From assembly GCA_037443565.1 (NCBI GenBank), contig JBBIOB010000006.1:1-64000 (forward strand): a DNA stretch of 64,000 nt, given 5' to 3'. This document shows, piece by piece, positions 50,084 through 58,054 of the stretch; the first letter of the stretch is position 1; the number at the start of each line of letters is the position of its first letter. Origin of the DNA: Fervidifonticultor_A sp037443565. Lineage in GTDB: Bacteria > Sysuimicrobiota > Sysuimicrobiia > Sysuimicrobiales > Humicultoraceae. A program made the position numbers and the translations under genes. The notes beneath the pieces were generated by a model. The model did not search any database. It was not told the DNA's origin and saw only the letters and a list, made by a program, of their open reading frames with translations.

Positions 50084-51152
50084 GCATCCTCACCATCTGG
50101 AGGAAGCGGTCGAACAGCCCGGCTGAGTCCCGGGGCCCCGGCCGGCCCTCGGGGTGATACTGCACCGACATGATGGGCAGACGTCGGTGGCGCATCCCCT
50201 CGACGGTGCCGTCGTGGAGGTTGCGGTGCGTCACGCGAAACCCGGTCCCCGCAAGCGACGCCTCGTCGACCGCGTAGCCGTGGTTCTGCGTGGTGATCGC
50301 GACCCGACCGGTCGTCTCGTCGCGCACAGGATGGTTGGAGCCGCGGTGGCCGAACGGCATCTTGTACGTCTTCGCGCCCGCGGCGATCGCCAGGATCTGG
50401 TGGCCCAGGCAGATCCCCATCACCGGCATCTCGTCCCACAGCGCGCGCACTTCGGCCGCGACCCCGCGCAGCCGCGCGGGGTCGCCTGGCCCGTTGGTGA
50501 TGATGAGGCCTGCCGGCCGCGCGTCACGGATCGCGGGCGCTGGCGTGGTGTGCGGAACCAGCACCACCTCGCAGTCGCGCGCGCGGAGCTGCCTGATGAT
50601 GCCCTGTTTGGCGCCGCAGTCGAGCACCGCGATGCACAGACCGCCTCCCGGCCAGTGTACGACCTCCCGGGTGGACACCTGCTCAACGAGGTCGAGCTCA
50701 CCCAGATCGGGGAGCGCACGGGCGCGAGCGACCAGGCTTCCCGGCGGACCCTCGTCGGTGGTGATCAGGCCCCGCCGCACACCGCCGGTTCGCAGGTGGC
50801 GGACCAGCCGCCGGGTGTCGACACCCGCGATGCCAACCACCCCCCACGCCCGGAGGTACGCGTCGAGACCGCGGTCGTCACCGTCCCGTCCCGCCCCCGG
50901 CGCCGCCCAGCGCACGACGAACCCCGCGGCCTGGGGCCGGTGCGACTCCAGGTGCGCCTCGTCGAAGCCGTAGTTGCCGATCAGGGGATAGGCCATGACG
51001 ACGATCTGCCCGCGGTACGACGGATCGCTGAGGACTTCCTGGTAGCCGGTCGGACCGGTCGTGAATACGGCCTCGCCGCCGGCGGAGCCGGCGGCGCCGA
51101 TCGCCTCCCCGGCCAGGACCAGGCCGTCATCGAGTGCCAGCGTTGCGCGCAC
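50076..51152 (-). CDS. carA: Carbamoyl-phosphate synthase small subunit
   Basis: A 358-residue glutamine amidotransferase subunit. The N-terminal CPSase small domain (LVLAGEAIGAAGSAGGEAVF, TGPTGYQEVLSDPSYRGQIV) is followed by a class I amidotransferase with MGICLGHQILAIAAG (catalytic Cys) and SVQYHPEGRPGPRDS (His and Glu). The GTG start at 51152 sits behind GGAGG. A strong promoter and paired ARG-like boxes lie upstream, pointing to arginine control. Confidence 0.96.
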   Translation of the reverse strand: MRATLALDDGLVLAGEAIGAAGSAGGEAVFTTGPTGYQEVLSDPSYRGQIVVMAYPLIGNYGFDEAHLESHRPQAAGFVVRWAAPGAGRDGDDRGLDAYLRAWGVVGIAGVDTRRLVRHLRTGGVRRGLITTDEGPPGSLVARARALPDLGELDLVEQVSTREVVHWPGGGLCIAVLDCGAKQGIIRQLRARDCEVVLVPHTTPAPAIRDARPAGLIITNGPGDPARLRGVAAEVRALWDEMPVMGICLGHQILAIAAGAKTYKMPFGHRGSNHPVRDETTGRVAITTQNHGYAVDEASLAGTGFRVTHRNLHDGTVEGMRHRRLPIMSVQYHPEGRPGPRDSAGLFDRFLQMVRMHA

Positions 51153-51173
51153 GGGAAACCTCCAGACTGCAGT

Positions 51174-51206
51174 TGTGCATGATCATACGCCTCTGTGCAT
51201 GAACAT
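51174..51206 (-). promoter_or_regulatory. Tandem ARG-like boxes over the carAB promoter
   Basis: TGTGCATGATCAT (51174-51186) and TGTGCATGAACAT (51194-51206) repeat with a 20-base period, two helical turns. The second sits in the perfect palindrome TGCATGAACATGCA. Their pattern and placement over -35 and -10 resemble paired ArgR operators, including the GC-rich ARG boxes of actinomycetes. ArgR identity is inferred. Confidence 0.55.
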
Positions 51207-51210
51207 GCAA
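51182..51210 (-). promoter_or_regulatory. carAB promoter
   Basis: On the minus strand TTGCAT (complement of 51205-51210) and TATGAT (complement of 51182-51187) are separated by 17 bases. Transcription would start near 51175, leaving a leader of about 23 bases before the GTG of carA. Both hexamers lie within or next to the ARG-like boxes. Confidence 0.72.
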
Positions 51211-51284
51211 GCCCGTGCTGTTCGATCCGCACCCCGAGGGATACCGAGGACTCCCATCCGGCGGCGCAGAAGTTTACTTGACCG

Positions 51285-52079
51285 GTGTCGGCGATGACAT
51301 CAACCAGGATCATCCTGAGCGCGGTCACCAAGGTTTTCCAGACGCGCGCCCGACCGGTCGTCGCCCTCGAGAACGTCTCGCTGGAGGTGGCCGGGGGTGA
51401 GTTCGTCTGCGTGGTCGGTCCGTCGGGTTGCGGCAAGTCCACGCTACTGCGGATCCTCGCGGGGCTCGTGCCGCCGACCTCGGGACAGGTCGCCTTCAAT
51501 GGAGGCACCCGCGACAAGCCGCTGCACAGCCTGGTCTTTCAGGAGTACGCGATCTTCCCCTGGAAGACCGTCTTCGAGAACGTCGCTTTCGGCCTCGAGA
51601 TGCGCGGAGTCCCGCGGCCGGACTGCGCGGCCGTCGCGCGCGCCTGGATCGAGCGGGTCGGGCTGCGCGACTTCGCCGACGCCTATCCGCGACAACTCTC
51701 GGGCGGCATGCGCCAGCGCGTGGGGATCGCCCGTGCGTTTGCCAACGACCCCGAGGTCCTCCTCATGGACGAACCGATGGGGGCGCTCGACGCGCAGACG
51801 CGCCTGCTCCTGATGGACGAACTGCTGCGCCTGTGGGAAACCGACCGCAAGACCGTGGTCTACATCACACATGATATCGACGAAGCGCTGCTGCTCGGCG
51901 ACCGCGTGGTCCTGATGACCGCGCGGCCGGGCCGGCCCAAAGCGACCTACAAGGTCCCATTTCCGCGGCCGCGGGGCATCGAGGTCATGGCCGCCCCCGA
52001 GTTCGCCAGGCTGTCGTACGCGATCTGGGAAGCGCTGAGGGATGAGGCGATCGCCGCGATGGGGACGCGGGCGTCATGA
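51285..52079 (+). CDS. NitT/TauT-type ABC importer ATPase
   Basis: A 264-residue ATPase of the SsuB/TauB class. Walker A is GPSGCGKST, the Q-loop is VFQEYAIFPW, the signature is LSGGMRQRVGIARAF, Walker B is VLLMDEPMGALD and the switch is THDIDEAL; all are intact. The GTG at 51285 or ATG at 51294 can be the start; neither has an obvious ribosome binding site. Its stop overlaps the permease ATG (ATGA). It is divergent from carAB across a 132-base region. Likely cargo are sulfonates, nitrate, pyrimidine precursors or similar small anions. Confidence 0.9.
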   Translation: MSAMTSTRIILSAVTKVFQTRARPVVALENVSLEVAGGEFVCVVGPSGCGKSTLLRILAGLVPPTSGQVAFNGGTRDKPLHSLVFQEYAIFPWKTVFENVAFGLEMRGVPRPDCAAVARAWIERVGLRDFADAYPRQLSGGMRQRVGIARAFANDPEVLLMDEPMGALDAQTRLLLMDELLRLWETDRKTVVYITHDIDEALLLGDRVVLMTARPGRPKATYKVPFPRPRGIEVMAAPEFARLSYAIWEALRDEAIAAMGTRAS

Positions 52080-52873
52080 CGGCGAACGCCGACCGCCGCG
52101 ATGCCTGGCTGGCCGTCGGCGCGCCGCTCCTGCTCGTCGCGCTGTGGGAAAGCGCGGTGCACGTGGGGATTCTGGACGCCCGGTTCTTCCCGCCCCCGTC
52201 ACTCGTGCTGGTCACGCTCACCCGTCTGGTTGCCGATGGCACGATCGCTCATCACGTGCTCGTGACCATCGCGCGCGTGATCGCCGGATTCGCAATCGGC
52301 GCCGGAGTTGGGCTGGCCGCCGGCCTGCTCCTGGGCACGATCCCGACGCTGCGGGCGGCGCTCGAGCCGACGATCTCGGCGCTCTACGTCATCCCGAAGG
52401 TCGCGATCCTCCCCCTGGTGATGCTGATCTTCGGCCTGGGCGAGGCGTCGAAGGTGGCGATCGTCGCCATCAGCACCTTCTTCATTGCGGTGATCAACAC
52501 GACCGCGGCCGTGGTGGGCATCGAGCCCACGTACCTCGAGGCGGGCCGGGCGTTCGGGGCCCGCCGGCTGCGGATGTTCAGACACGTCATCCTGCCCGGC
52601 GCGCTTCCGGTCATCGTCACCGGCCTGCGGCTGGCGCTGGGGACGGCGCTCATCGTCGTCATCGCCGCGGAATTCGTGGCGACGCAGGAGGGCATCGGCT
52701 TCTTCATCTGGCACGCCTGGAACACGCTGCGGCCCGAGGAGATGTTTGCCGGCTTCATTGTGATCGCGCTGTTAGGTATGCTGTCGTATGCGGCCATTCG
52801 GTGGGCCGGCCGCCGGATGATGCCGTGGCTCGAGGACGACCGTCCGCGCGGGGGGAGAATCGACCATGGGTAG
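52076..52873 (+). CDS. NitT/TauT-type ABC importer permease
   Basis: A 265-residue permease with about six membrane helices (first: LAVGAPLLLVALWESAVHV). The family EAA loop is YLEAGRAFGARRLRMFRHVILPGALP. HHVLVTIARVIAGFAIGAGVGLAAG is the typical SsuC/TauC segment. It overlaps the ATPase gene by 4 bases and the binding-protein gene by 8, in the order ATPase, permease, binding protein. Confidence 0.9.
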   Translation: MTANADRRDAWLAVGAPLLLVALWESAVHVGILDARFFPPPSLVLVTLTRLVADGTIAHHVLVTIARVIAGFAIGAGVGLAAGLLLGTIPTLRAALEPTISALYVIPKVAILPLVMLIFGLGEASKVAIVAISTFFIAVINTTAAVVGIEPTYLEAGRAFGARRLRMFRHVILPGALPVIVTGLRLALGTALIVVIAAEFVATQEGIGFFIWHAWNTLRPEEMFAGFIVIALLGMLSYAAIRWAGRRMMPWLEDDRPRGGRIDHG

Positions 52874-53882
52874 ACGCGTTCGCCTCTGGACTCTGCTGCC
52901 GATCGCCGCCGTGGCGCTCGCATCGCTGGTGGTCTCGACGCCGGCTGAGGGGCAGCGCGCCGAGCGCGTCGTGGTCGCGCATGTCCCGCTCATCAACTTC
53001 GCCACGCTCTATGTGGCGATGGAGCGCGGGTACTTCCGCGAACAGGGCATCGACATCGAGCTCCAGCGGGTGGCCTCGGGCACCGAGGCCCTGGTCTTCC
53101 TGGCCCAGGACCGGTTGGATGTGGGCGCGGTCGGCATCTCGGCGTCGACCTTTAACGCGTTCAACCGGAAGCTCGACCTGCGCATCGTCGCGTCGACCTC
53201 GGTCTGGGGCCAGCGCCACGGCACCCGCATCCTCACCCGGCTCGACCTGTTCGACTCCGGCGAAGTCCGCTCGGTCCGGGACCTGCGCGGCCGCCGGGTC
53301 GCGGTCGCCGGCGGAGCCGGATCCACCGGCCACTACCTGTTCTTGATTGGGGCCAGACGCGGGGGCATCGGCCCGCGCGACTTCGAGCTGGTCAGCCTGC
53401 CGAACCCCGACCACGGACCGGCGCTGCGGGCCGGCCGGGTGGATGCCTCCCTCACGGGGTCGCCGTTCTCGTCCGCGGCGCTGGCGCAGTTCATGGCGCG
53501 GCCGCTGCTCGAGAACTTCGCGCCGGGCAACGCCTCCACGGTATTTGCGTACTCCGGCGGCTTCATGCGTACGCGGCCCGAGGTCGCCACGCGGTTTCTC
53601 ATGGCGCTCATGCAGGCCGCCCGGGCGATGCAGGGGCCACAGTTCCTCGCGCCGGACAACGTCGCGGCCTACAAGAAGTACACTGGCGTACGCGACGAGG
53701 TGCTGCTCAACGAGCCGCCGCTGCTCTACGACCGTGACATGCGGATCGTCACAGGCACGATCGTCGACATGGAGAAGACCTTCCGCGAGGCCGGGCTGGC
53801 GGACTACGCGACGCCCGTTCCGCTGGAGGCGATGGTCAACCGACGGTTCCAGCAGGAGGCACTGAAGCGGTTGGGACCGTAA
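52866..53882 (+). CDS. NitT/TauT-type ABC importer binding protein
   Basis: A 338-residue exported binding protein. The signal peptide is LLPIAAVALASLVVSTPAEG. Mature landmarks are VVVAHVPLINFATLYVAMERGYFREQGIDIEL, the family's opening strand and helix, then RDLRGRRVAVAGGAGSTGHYL and GRVDASLTG. It resembles SsuA/ThiY-like proteins but the ligand cannot be told. It is the last gene of its operon; the next importer begins 24 bases later. Confidence 0.88.
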   Translation: MGRRVRLWTLLPIAAVALASLVVSTPAEGQRAERVVVAHVPLINFATLYVAMERGYFREQGIDIELQRVASGTEALVFLAQDRLDVGAVGISASTFNAFNRKLDLRIVASTSVWGQRHGTRILTRLDLFDSGEVRSVRDLRGRRVAVAGGAGSTGHYLFLIGARRGGIGPRDFELVSLPNPDHGPALRAGRVDASLTGSPFSSAALAQFMARPLLENFAPGNASTVFAYSGGFMRTRPEVATRFLMALMQAARAMQGPQFLAPDNVAAYKKYTGVRDEVLLNEPPLLYDRDMRIVTGTIVDMEKTFREAGLADYATPVPLEAMVNRRFQQEALKRLGP

Positions 53883-53905
53883 GACTGAGTCGAGGAGGGA
53901 GATTT

Positions 53906-55213
53906 ATGCAGCACCTTCGGATCGCCGCCGCAGTCCTGATCTGCGTGCTGTCCGTGAGTGTCCCGGCGGGCCTCTCTGCTCCCGCCCAGGAGATGGTGTT
54001 CACCTCCAACCAGTTCACGCCCATCGAAGAGCAGGAATGGGCCAGGAGCACCCTGCTGGCCGGATTCACCCGGGAGTCCGGGGTGACCGTCCGGTTCATC
54101 ACCGAAGCCGAGGGGCCGTACGTCGACCGCCTGCTGGCCGAGGCCCGCGCCGGTCGCGGCACCATTGATGTCACGGGCACGCTGCACGGAATTTTCCCCG
54201 TGTTCATCGCCAACAACGCCATCCGCGACGTGAGCGATGTGCAGCGGCAACTCGACGCCAGGAGAGACCGCACCTTCTACAGAGACCTGCTGGCGGTCTC
54301 CAGGATGGAAGGGATTCAGGCCTTCATTCCCTGGATGCAGGCCACCTACCTGATCGCCGCCCGGAGGGAGGCCCTGCAGCACTTCCCGAGAGACCGGAAC
54401 CCGATGCGAATGACCTACGACGACCTCCTGCAGTGGGGTGAGAACATCCGGCAGGCCACCGGCCAGCGCCGGCTCGGCTTCCCCGCAGGACCGCTCGGGC
54501 TGTACGGCCGGTTTCTGCACGGATACATCTACCCCTCGTATACCGGAGCACAGGTGAAGGCGTTCAAGTCCGCAGAAGCCGTGGAGATGTGGCGGTACCT
54601 CCGGCGGCTGTGGGGCGTCACCCATCCCTCCTCGTTCACCTACGCGTTCATGCATGAGCCGCTCCTGCTGGGCGAGGTCTGGGTGGCCTGGGACCACACC
54701 GCCCGGTTGATTCCCGCCCTGCGACAGCGACCCGGAGACTTCGTCGTCCTCCCCTCTCCTGCCGGGCCGAAGGGGCGGTCGTTCCTCTCGGTGGCCGTAG
54801 GGCTGAGCATTCCGCGCACCGCGCCGAACCCCGAGTTGGGCGTGCGCTTGATCGAGTACCTGACCCGCCCGACCACGCAGGTGGCGACCCTGCAGGGCGT
54901 GGCGTTCTTCCCCGTCTCGCCCGAGGCGGCCAGGGAGGTTCCCTCTGGGGGATTGAAGGTGGTCGCCGACGGCGTATCGGCACAGGCAGGGGCGCCTGAT
55001 GCGCGCACCGCGCTGCTGCCCGTGGGCCTGGGCGCGCGCACCGGCGAGTTCGTGCCGCTCTACGTGGACACGTTCCGGCTGATCGCCATCGAGGGCCGCA
55101 ACATCGAGGATGTGCTGGCGGCGCAAGCGCGCAGGCTGGAAGAGCTCTACCGGGCCACCAACGCGCCGTGTCCGCCGCCGGATCCGGCAATCAGGCCGTG
55201 CAGGCCGGATTGA
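53906..55213 (+). CDS. CUT1 sugar-binding protein next to a GH63-type hydrolase
   Basis: A 435-residue exported protein with signal peptide IAAAVLICVLSVSVPAGLSA, preceded by GAGGAGGGAG. The fold is that of type 1 carbohydrate-binding proteins: FTRESGVTVRFITEAEGPYVDRLLAE, GRGTIDVTGTLHG, PWMQATYLIAAR and ELGVRLIEYLTRPTTQVATLQG. No lipobox is seen. The tail is Pro-rich with two Cys. It begins a five-gene unit with two permeases, an ATPase and a glycoside hydrolase, so a glucosyl- or mannosyl-glycerate-like solute is a plausible ligand. Confidence 0.87.
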   Translation: MQHLRIAAAVLICVLSVSVPAGLSAPAQEMVFTSNQFTPIEEQEWARSTLLAGFTRESGVTVRFITEAEGPYVDRLLAEARAGRGTIDVTGTLHGIFPVFIANNAIRDVSDVQRQLDARRDRTFYRDLLAVSRMEGIQAFIPWMQATYLIAARREALQHFPRDRNPMRMTYDDLLQWGENIRQATGQRRLGFPAGPLGLYGRFLHGYIYPSYTGAQVKAFKSAEAVEMWRYLRRLWGVTHPSSFTYAFMHEPLLLGEVWVAWDHTARLIPALRQRPGDFVVLPSPAGPKGRSFLSVAVGLSIPRTAPNPELGVRLIEYLTRPTTQVATLQGVAFFPVSPEAAREVPSGGLKVVADGVSAQAGAPDARTALLPVGLGARTGEFVPLYVDTFRLIAIEGRNIEDVLAAQARRLEELYRATNAPCPPPDPAIRPCRPD

Positions 55214-56106
55214 CGCCGAAAGCGGAACTGCCAGGAACCGCCCGGGGGGTCCGAATCGAGTGGACCCCCTACCTGCTCGTGTTGCCCACGCTGGTGTTCC
55301 TCGGCGTGTTCTTCGTCTACCCCATGGCGCAGGCGCTCTGGCTCGCCGTCACGGTACCGGAAACCGGCGGGCTGACGCTGGGGCACTTCCAGCGGATGAG
55401 CGACGACCTGTACTTCAGGTCGGCGATCCGCTACACGATCATCATCACGGCCATTGCGGTTCCGCTCCAGGTGGCCCTGGGGCTGGCGATCGCGCTGCTG
55501 GTCAACTCTCGGTTTTCGGGCCACTCGTACTTCCTGTACCTGTGCGCTGTCCCGCTGGGGATCTCGGACCTCGCCGCTGGGCTCATCTGGCTGTCCATCT
55601 TCACCGAGCGGGGCTACCTCAATGCGTTTCTCCAGGCGGCGGGGCTGGTGGCGCAGCCCATCACCTTTCTGACCTTCGAGCGTCCCGAGTGGCTGGTGGG
55701 CGCGATCATCCTGACCGAGGTCTGGCGCGCCACGGCCATCGTGATGATCATCCTCCTGGCCGGATTGCAGTTGATCCCCAGGGACTACCTGGAAACCGCC
55801 AGCGTGTTCGGCGCCAACCGGTGGCAGACGCTCCGGCACGTGCTCCTGCCGCTCCTGCGGCCGAGCCTCCAGACCGCGCTCATTATCCGCACGATCCTGG
55901 CGTTTCAGGTCTTCGCCACGGTCATCACGCTCGCGGGACGCCAGGTGCCTGTCCTGGCTGGAGAGGCCTACTTCTGGTACTCGCTCTACCGCAGCCCGAA
56001 CGTCGCCAGCGCATACGCGGTGCTGATCCTATTCCTCTCCGGTGCCATCACGTGGATCTACCTGCGGGTGCTCCGCCAGCGGGAGGCCGAGGTGGCGCCC
56101 ACATGA
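55168..56106 (+). CDS. ABC sugar permease, MalF type
   Basis: A 312-residue permease with six helices (first: PYLLVLPTLVFLGVFFVYP). The EAA loop reads YLETASVFGANRWQTLRHVLLP. The GTG at 55168 gives a 46-base overlap with the binding-protein gene; GTG 55198 or TTG 55210 are alternatives and would shorten this overlap. There is no strong ribosome binding site for any, so translation is probably coupled. It belongs to the unit that ends with the GH63-type enzyme. Confidence 0.87.
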   Translation: MSAAGSGNQAVQAGLTPKAELPGTARGVRIEWTPYLLVLPTLVFLGVFFVYPMAQALWLAVTVPETGGLTLGHFQRMSDDLYFRSAIRYTIIITAIAVPLQVALGLAIALLVNSRFSGHSYFLYLCAVPLGISDLAAGLIWLSIFTERGYLNAFLQAAGLVAQPITFLTFERPEWLVGAIILTEVWRATAIVMIILLAGLQLIPRDYLETASVFGANRWQTLRHVLLPLLRPSLQTALIIRTILAFQVFATVITLAGRQVPVLAGEAYFWYSLYRSPNVASAYAVLILFLSGAITWIYLRVLRQREAEVAPT

Positions 56107-56130
56107 GAAAGCCGTGCGGGGGACGCTGAC

Positions 56131-56940
56131 ATGACGCTGCGGCGCCTCGGCCTCTACAGCGCAGCGCTCGTTGTTGGCGCGTGGGTGGCGCTGCCGCTGG
56201 TGCTGATCACGCTAGCGGCCTTCACGCCGCGCGACCTGCTCTACCAGTGGCCCAGGCGTCTGTGGCCGGAGGCGTTCACGCTGGACACGCTGCTGTTCTT
56301 CACCCGGTCCGCGGGCGTGCTGCGGGCCACCTGGAACAGCGTGTTCGTCGCCTCGATGACCATCGGCCTGTCGTTCCTGATCGCGGCGCCCACGGGCTAC
56401 GCGCTGGCCCGATATCGCTTCCGCGGTCGGGACGCGCTGCAGCTGGCGATCCTGGCCACCAAGATGTTTCCCGCAACCGTGTTGTCCATTCCCCTTGCCG
56501 TCGCGTTCATCCGGTGGGGCCTGTATGACACGCTCGTCGGCGTCGCGATCGTGCACACCGCGCTGTCGATCCCGTTTGTGACCGTGATCGTCGTGAGCGT
56601 GTTCCTCGGCATCTCCTTCGAGCTCGAGGAGGCCGCCATGACCCTGGGGAGCAGCCGGGCGCAGGCCTTCCTACGGGTCACGCTGCCGATGGCGCTGCCC
56701 GGACTGGCCGCGGCGGGCATCTTTACGTTCGTCCTGTCGTGGAACGAGGTGTTCGCCGCCACCATCCTGACCCTGGACAACCGCACGCTGCCCGCGCTCA
56801 TCATCAACTCGGTGGTTGCCGCGGGAGCGCCGCTGCACTACCGCTTCGCGGGGGGCTTCTTCATGGTGGTGCCGGCGCTGGTGATCATCTTCCTGATCCG
56901 CCGCTACCTCCTCACGCTGTGGGGCGTGACGGTGCGGTAG
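56131..56940 (+). CDS. ABC sugar permease, MalG type
   Basis: A 269-residue permease starting MTLRRLGLYSAALVVG, with a first helix ALVVGAWVALPLVLITLAAF. The EAA loop is LEEAAMTLGSSRAQAFLRVTLP and the C-terminus is RRYLLTLWGVTVR. It follows the MalF-type gene after 24 bases and precedes the ATPase gene by 16. Length and motif order are normal for the family. Confidence 0.88.
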   Translation: MTLRRLGLYSAALVVGAWVALPLVLITLAAFTPRDLLYQWPRRLWPEAFTLDTLLFFTRSAGVLRATWNSVFVASMTIGLSFLIAAPTGYALARYRFRGRDALQLAILATKMFPATVLSIPLAVAFIRWGLYDTLVGVAIVHTALSIPFVTVIVVSVFLGISFELEEAAMTLGSSRAQAFLRVTLPMALPGLAAAGIFTFVLSWNEVFAATILTLDNRTLPALIINSVVAAGAPLHYRFAGGFFMVVPALVIIFLIRRYLLTLWGVTVR

Positions 56941-56956
56941 GCCTTCGGAGGCGCGA

Positions 56957-58054
56957 ATGGCCGAAATCGATCTGCAGGGGTTGCGCAAGACCTACGGCCG
57001 CGTCGTGGCCATCCGGGAGCTGTCGCTGCAGATCCGCGACGGCGAGTTCCTGGTGCTGCTCGGCCCGTCGGGCTGCGGGAAGACCACCACCCTGCGCGCG
57101 ATCGCCGGTCTGGAGGCCCTCGACCGCGGGCGTATCATGATCGGCGGGCGCGACGTGACGGCCCTACCGCCGGGCAAGCGCGGCATCGCCATGGTGTTCC
57201 AGTCCTACGCCGTGTTCCCGCACATGCGGGTCTATGACAACGTCGTGTTCGGGCTCCGCATGCGCGGGGTGCCGGAGGCCGAACAGCGGCGACGGGCGGC
57301 GGAGACCGCGGACCTGCTCGGGATCGCCGACCTGCTCGACCGGTACCCGGCGCAGCTCTCCGGCGGGCAGCGCCAGCGCGTGGCGGTGGCGAGGGCGATC
57401 GTCATGCGGCCCGATGTCCTGCTGATGGACGAGCCGCTCTCCAACCTGGATGCTCTGCTGCGACTGCACATGCGGGCGGAGCTCAAGCGGCTCCACCGCG
57501 AGGTCGGCTCCACCACCGTCTACGTGACACACGACCAGCTCGAAGCCCTCAGCCTGGGCGACCGGATCGCGGTGATGAAGGACGGCGCGATCGTGCAGTG
57601 CGGGACCGCGACCGAGATCTACGACACGCCCGCCAATCGGTTCGTCGGTAGCTTCATCGGGGCTCCGCCCATGAACTTCGTCAGCGGGACCCTCCGCGCC
57701 GCCGACGGCCGCCTCGTGGTGGACACCGCGGGGGGCAGCGTCGCGCTGCCCGACGCGCTCCGCACATCCCTCGGCGAGCGGGCCGGCCGCGAGATCGTGG
57801 TCGGCATTCGCCCTGAGCACATCGAGGTGGCGGCGGCGCAGGCGACCGAGGCGATCGCGGCCGAGGTCATCGTCGTGGAGCCGGTGGGCGCGTACCAGCT
57901 GATGACGGTGCGCGCCGGCAGGGAGCTTCTCAAAGTGACGGTCCCCACCGATCTCGACGTACAGCCGGCGCAGCGGGTCTGGTTGCGCATGAATCCGGGC
58001 CGCATCAGGCTCATGGACGCCCAGACCGGCCAGGCCGTTGGCGCCGCGCCATGA
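56957..58054 (+). CDS. ABC sugar importer ATPase (MalK/UgpC type)
   Basis: A 365-residue ATPase with all catalytic motifs intact: GPSGCGKTT (Walker A), VFQSYAVFPHM (Q-loop), LSGGQRQRVAVARA (signature), LLMDEPLSNLD (Walker B) and VTHDQLEAL (switch His). The C-terminal TOBE/OB part starts near FIGAPPMNFVSG. GGAGGCGC precedes the ATG. It contrasts with the degenerate pair at 8670-10809. As a complete MalK-type subunit it could also energise the ATPase-less importer at 24125-30229, which is speculation. Its stop overlaps the GH63-type gene. Confidence 0.93.
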   Translation: MAEIDLQGLRKTYGRVVAIRELSLQIRDGEFLVLLGPSGCGKTTTLRAIAGLEALDRGRIMIGGRDVTALPPGKRGIAMVFQSYAVFPHMRVYDNVVFGLRMRGVPEAEQRRRAAETADLLGIADLLDRYPAQLSGGQRQRVAVARAIVMRPDVLLMDEPLSNLDALLRLHMRAELKRLHREVGSTTVYVTHDQLEALSLGDRIAVMKDGAIVQCGTATEIYDTPANRFVGSFIGAPPMNFVSGTLRAADGRLVVDTAGGSVALPDALRTSLGERAGREIVVGIRPEHIEVAAAQATEAIAAEVIVVEPVGAYQLMTVRAGRELLKVTVPTDLDVQPAQRVWLRMNPGRIRLMDAQTGQAVGAAP

